Below are positions 62,212 to 64,000 of a stretch of DNA of 64,000 nt, one piece after another. Numbering within the stretch: position 1 is the first letter of the stretch; the number at the start of each line of letters is the position of its first letter. The DNA is from Siphonobacter sp. BAB-5405 (GTDB lineage Bacteria > Bacteroidota > Bacteroidia > Cytophagales > Spirosomataceae): positions 121,901-185,900 of the forward strand of contig NZ_NJAG01000003.1 in assembly GCF_002872335.1 (NCBI RefSeq), written 5' to 3'. The notes under the pieces are model-generated. The model ran no database searches, was not told the origin of the DNA, and saw only the letters and a program-made list of their open reading frames with translations. The position numbers and the translations under genes are program-made.

Positions 62212-62880
62212 ATGAAACGACTCGGAATGCTCATGGGCCTTTGGCTGGCAGGCCTTTGCCTGAACACGGTACCAGCGATGGCCCAAACAATCCGCATTGC
62301 CAAGCTGAAGTACGGGGGTGGTGGCGACTGGTACGCGAACAAAACGTCTTTGCCCAATCTGATCAAATTCTGCAATCAGAACCTCAAGACCAACATTGCG
62401 GCCGAAGAAGATATCGTGGAGCCGGGGAGTGCCGAGCTTTTTAATTATCCCTTTGTACATATGACGGGTCATGGTAATGTCGTTTTCACGGACGCTGAGG
62501 CCCAGAATATTCGTAAGTATCTAATCGCCGGAGGCTTTTTGCACATTGACGATAATTACGGCCTGGAGAAATTCATTCGACGCGAGATGAAGAAGGTGTT
62601 CCCCGAGCTGAATTTTGTGGAAGTACCTTTTAATCATCCCTTGTACAAAGCCAAATACGTCTTCCCGAATGGTTTGCCCAAGGTACACGAACACGACGGC
62701 AAGGCTCCACAAGGGTACGGCCTGATCTGGCAGGGAAGGCTGGTTTGCTTCTTCAGTTACGAATGCGATCTGGGAAACGGCTGGGAGGATCAGAGCGTAT
62801 ACAACGATCCGGAACCCGTTCGGCAGAAAGCCTTACAGATGGGAGCCAATTTGGTTTATTACGCCATGACCACTTTTTAG
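62212..62880 (+). CDS. Exported DUF4159 protein
   Basis: The 222-residue protein has a signal peptide ending near PAMAQ (residue 25). The DUF4159 domain follows: IAKLKYGGGGDWYAN, FVHMTGHGNVVFTDAEAQN, FLHIDDNYG and GLIWQGRLVCFFSYECDLGNGWED. The domain resembles class-I glutaminase/ThuA-like folds, but no catalytic triad is evident. Function unknown; many copies accompany Bacteroidota surface or gliding-related genes. The gene is translationally close to rsmE. Confidence 0.88.
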   Translation: MKRLGMLMGLWLAGLCLNTVPAMAQTIRIAKLKYGGGGDWYANKTSLPNLIKFCNQNLKTNIAAEEDIVEPGSAELFNYPFVHMTGHGNVVFTDAEAQNIRKYLIAGGFLHIDDNYGLEKFIRREMKKVFPELNFVEVPFNHPLYKAKYVFPNGLPKVHEHDGKAPQGYGLIWQGRLVCFFSYECDLGNGWEDQSVYNDPEPVRQKALQMGANLVYYAMTTF

Positions 62881-62973
62881 CATTAAATTTGTGAGTTGAA
62901 CAGGATTTTTAGCCAATTTTTCAAAAAAAAATAAACTTTTGCAACTAAGTATTCAAAGCTTAGGTTAGACTAT

Positions 62974-62981
62974 TAACTTTG
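62974..62981 (+). promoter_or_regulatory. -7 element before the desaturase gene
   Basis: TAACTTTG fits TAnnTTTG and lies 29 bases upstream of the ATG at 63010. A TTTTG is present upstream, but the gap (32 bases) is too long for a standard -33 element. Confidence 0.4.
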
Positions 62982-63009
62982 TACTTGGTACTTCATTAAA
63001 TCTGCCGAA

Positions 63010-63786
63010 ATGCAACTCATTCTTCCAGCGTTCATCATTCATTGGTACCTGTCGCTTTTTAGCCAGACCTTTTTCTTGCATCGTTACTCTGCTCACAAGA
63101 TGTTTACGATGAATAAGTTCTGGGAGCGGTTCTTTTACCTGCTCACCTACATCTCACAGGGATCCAGCTATCTGAGTCCGAAGGGATACGCGATTTTGCA
63201 CCGGATGCACCACGCTTTCAGCGACGGACCACGTGATCCGCACTCACCTCACAACTCTACGAACGTCTTCACGATGATGTGGAAGACAAAAGACATTTAC
63301 AACGCCATTTTGTTTGGTCGTACGAAAGTTGAGCCTCAGTTCGATAAAAACTATCCGTACTGGAGCACGATCGAAAAAATGGGCGATTCCTGGATTTCAC
63401 GCATTGGCTGGGGTACGGCTTATTCTTTGCTGTACATTGCCGCATTCATCTGGTTTGATATGCACTGGGCGTTTTTCTTCCTGTTGCCGATTCACTTCCT
63501 GATGGGCCCCGTGCACGGAGCAATCGTAAACTGGAGCGGTCACAAGTACGGCTACCAGAACTACGATAACAACGATAAATCGAAAAACTCTCTGGTACTG
63601 GATTTCCTGATGATGGGCGAGTTGTTCCAGAACAACCACCACAAATTGCCTAACCAGGTAAACTTTGCTTCAAAGTGGTACGAATTTGATCCGACCTACC
63701 CGGTCATCAAAACACTGCACTGGATGAAGATCATCCGTCTGAAACCCGTAAAAGTGCGGGCTCAGCACGAAGAAGTAGAAGCGTAA
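63010..63786 (+). CDS. Membrane fatty-acid (acyl-CoA-type) desaturase
   Basis: The 258-residue protein has four likely membrane segments and the three histidine boxes of membrane di-iron desaturases: His24 to His29 (HRYSAH), His64/67/68 (HRMHH) and His210/211 in FQNNHHKLPN. Such enzymes place a double bond in fatty acyl chains of lipids using oxygen, which adjusts membrane fluidity. The stretch SDGPRDPHSPHN is typical of the stearoyl-CoA/delta-9 branch. No electron-transfer partner is fused or adjacent. Confidence 0.92.
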   Translation: MQLILPAFIIHWYLSLFSQTFFLHRYSAHKMFTMNKFWERFFYLLTYISQGSSYLSPKGYAILHRMHHAFSDGPRDPHSPHNSTNVFTMMWKTKDIYNAILFGRTKVEPQFDKNYPYWSTIEKMGDSWISRIGWGTAYSLLYIAAFIWFDMHWAFFFLLPIHFLMGPVHGAIVNWSGHKYGYQNYDNNDKSKNSLVLDFLMMGELFQNNHHKLPNQVNFASKWYEFDPTYPVIKTLHWMKIIRLKPVKVRAQHEEVEA

Positions 63787-63797
63787 GCGAATTACGA

Positions 63798-63840
63798 TTA
63801 TAAAAAAAGGACGGCTTAGTTAAGTCGTCCTTTTTTATAA
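63798..63840 (+). terminator. Terminator of the desaturase gene
   Basis: A nearly perfect stem of about 19 bp (ttataaaaaaaggacg with its complement, one bulge and one mismatch) is followed by the right-hand T-run. The remaining bases to 64000 are AT-rich with no gene that I can support. Confidence 0.8.
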
Positions 63841-64000
63841 TTCAATTTTTTTGTATGACCAACAAGGTCTAAATCTGTCTTAAAACAGGGGATACAGATA
63901 GACTAGAACCACTAGAAAGAGGACATAACTAAAATAGAAACAGTAGAGATAGATGCTGTTTTTAAAATAAAGAAGTCTTAGGCTTCTATGTTTCAAGATT

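Overview
The window looks like a chromosome segment of a Bacteroidota bacterium, most likely order Cytophagales (a Spirosomaceae- or Siphonobacter-like organism; the genus is a guess). The evidence is a SusC/SusD pair, DUF5686, DUF4159 and DUF1460 proteins, eukaryote-like GSII next to GSIII glutamine synthetases, a mitochondrial-type aconitase, few Shine-Dalgarno sequences, and several promoters fitting the Bacteroidota pattern TTG-N19-21-TAnnTTTG. GC content is near 50% and coding density is high. I saw no tRNA, rRNA, CRISPR array, insertion sequence or prophage.

Layout. 1-4569: a truncated zincin-like protease, an XRE/S24-like regulator, an unknown protein, MenE and Dps. 4626-12943: a maltose/maltodextrin locus with GH65 phosphorylase, beta-phosphoglucomutase and a secreted neopullulanase-like GH13 on the minus strand, and an intracellular GH13 plus a GPH-type sugar transporter on the plus strand. 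Starch fragments would be cut outside the cytoplasm, imported by the MFS carrier, and split by phosphorolysis to glucose and beta-glucose-1-phosphate, which PgmB turns into glucose-6-phosphate. 12968-14422: a DUF1460 amidase and a TetR regulator. 14423-15035: a G3T4 heptamer array and a field of palindromic repeats. 15036-26853: subtilase, sirtuin, TopA, aconitase, a second palindrome field (22.8-23.2 kb), a tandem Usp protein and a PIG-L-family deacetylase. 27066-34942: a small membrane protein, a SusC/SusD pair and a CocE-type hydrolase. 35085-40307: housekeeping genes (rplY, prs, DUF2147, PAP2, trpS, DUF2461, trxA).

40437-47862 is the most unusual part. Six minus-strand genes encode an esterase, an ATP-grasp ligase, a GCS2-type carboxylate-amine ligase, a class-I glutamine-amidotransferase-like protein, a second ATP-grasp-like protein whose motif order suggests circular permutation, and a class-III aminotransferase. 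A second esterase is divergent. Together they look like a pathway for an unidentified gamma-glutamyl or peptide-like small molecule.

48149-63786: a DUF5686 outer-membrane protein, LuxC-like acyl-CoA reductase divergent from a dicluster ferredoxin, a nitrogen block (porin, Amt, GSII divergent from GSIII, with mtaB between), then an acidic unknown protein, RsmE, DUF4159 and a fatty-acid desaturase.

Two repeat families stand out: the palindromic mosaic shared in inverted form between about 14.5-14.9 and 22.8-23.2 kb, and intergenic tracts made of TTTGAA/TTCAAA-type words at five gene boundaries.
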